Positions 63,355 through 64,000 of a stretch of 64,000 nt of DNA are shown here, piece after piece. The stretch is from Haloechinothrix alba. Its GTDB lineage: Bacteria > Actinomycetota > Actinomycetes > Mycobacteriales > Pseudonocardiaceae. Position 1 is the first letter of the stretch, and each line of letters starts with the position of its first letter. Where the stretch lies: assembly GCF_900188115.1 (NCBI RefSeq), contig NZ_FZNW01000008.1, positions 1 to 64,000 of the forward strand, in the 5' to 3' direction. The notes under the pieces are model-generated. The model saw nothing but the letters and a program-made list of their open reading frames with translations, ran no database searches and was not told where the DNA came from. Both the position numbers and the translations under genes were made by a program.

Positions 63355-64000
<646 letters not shown>

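Overview
The window comes from a GC-rich actinomycete, most likely of the family Pseudonocardiaceae. Reasons: extreme G/C bias at third codon positions, frequent GTG starts, TANNNT -10 boxes that often sit 6-8 nt before a start codon (leaderless type), and the actinobacterial proteins WhiA, RbpA, MihF, SufR, OpcA and a mycothiol-type DinB enzyme. The gene order is that of the long conserved block that in Mycobacterium tuberculosis runs from carA to the suf operon (from memory, about Rv1383-Rv1466), here in one piece with local losses and insertions. Genus and species cannot be fixed from the sequence alone.

Layout. 1-2.8 kb: the end of an unidentified gene, a palindromic repeat, and an M48 protease / LemA pair. 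3.1-9.6 kb: the complete SUF iron-sulfur cluster operon sufR-B-D-C-S-U-T on the minus strand, with a site matching the mycobacterial SufR operator over the sufR start. 9.9-19.4 kb: an ABC-2 transporter pair, haem A synthase (ctaA), an ATP-grasp protein, a small conserved protein, a quinone oxidoreductase, an FKBP lipoprotein, a HelD-like RNA polymerase ATPase and haem O synthase (ctaB). 19.9-27.0 kb: the pentose phosphate cluster tkt-tal-pgi-(zwf/opcA)-pgl. In it zwf has lost its 3' third and opcA most of its 5' part, leaving a fused, out-of-frame remnant. 27.2-32.3 kb: an orphan histidine kinase, then rbpA, secG, tpiA, pgk and gapA. 32.3-39.5 kb: three genes for an SMC-type ATPase, a small MukE/KITE-like protein and a kleisin-like protein, without a JetD-type nuclease gene. 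39.6-44.6 kb: uvrC-rapZ-yvcK-whiA. 44.8-46.4 kb: a mycothiol-dependent-type enzyme and exonuclease III. 46.5-64 kb: a long minus-strand housekeeping run: carA-carB-pyrF, mihF-gmk-rpoZ-coaBC-metK, priA-fmt-rsmB-rpe-ribC-ribBA-ribH and a PH-domain membrane protein.

How they work together. The SUF machinery builds Fe-S clusters under SufR control. CtaA and CtaB make haem for cytochrome oxidase. The gapA-pgk-tpiA operon and pgi serve glycolysis, and Tkt/Tal the non-oxidative pentose phosphate branch, while the entry step of the oxidative branch looks broken at this locus. CarAB/PyrF serve pyrimidine synthesis, RibC/BA/H riboflavin, CoaBC coenzyme A and MetK SAM.

Main points for a second look: (1) the zwf-opcA deletion fusion, with an additional Gly-to-Arg change in the NADP-binding motif; (2) the SMC/kleisin/KITE operon lacking a nuclease, with an unusual Walker B and twin peptide-coding repeats between two of its genes; (3) a 41-bp tandem duplication between carA and carB that creates a chain of two 13-codon mini-ORFs joined by TGATG overlaps; (4) a family of 47/77-nt palindromic elements placed at gene ends, two of which supply the stop codon; (5) a 13-bp tandem array in the uvrC divergent promoter region.
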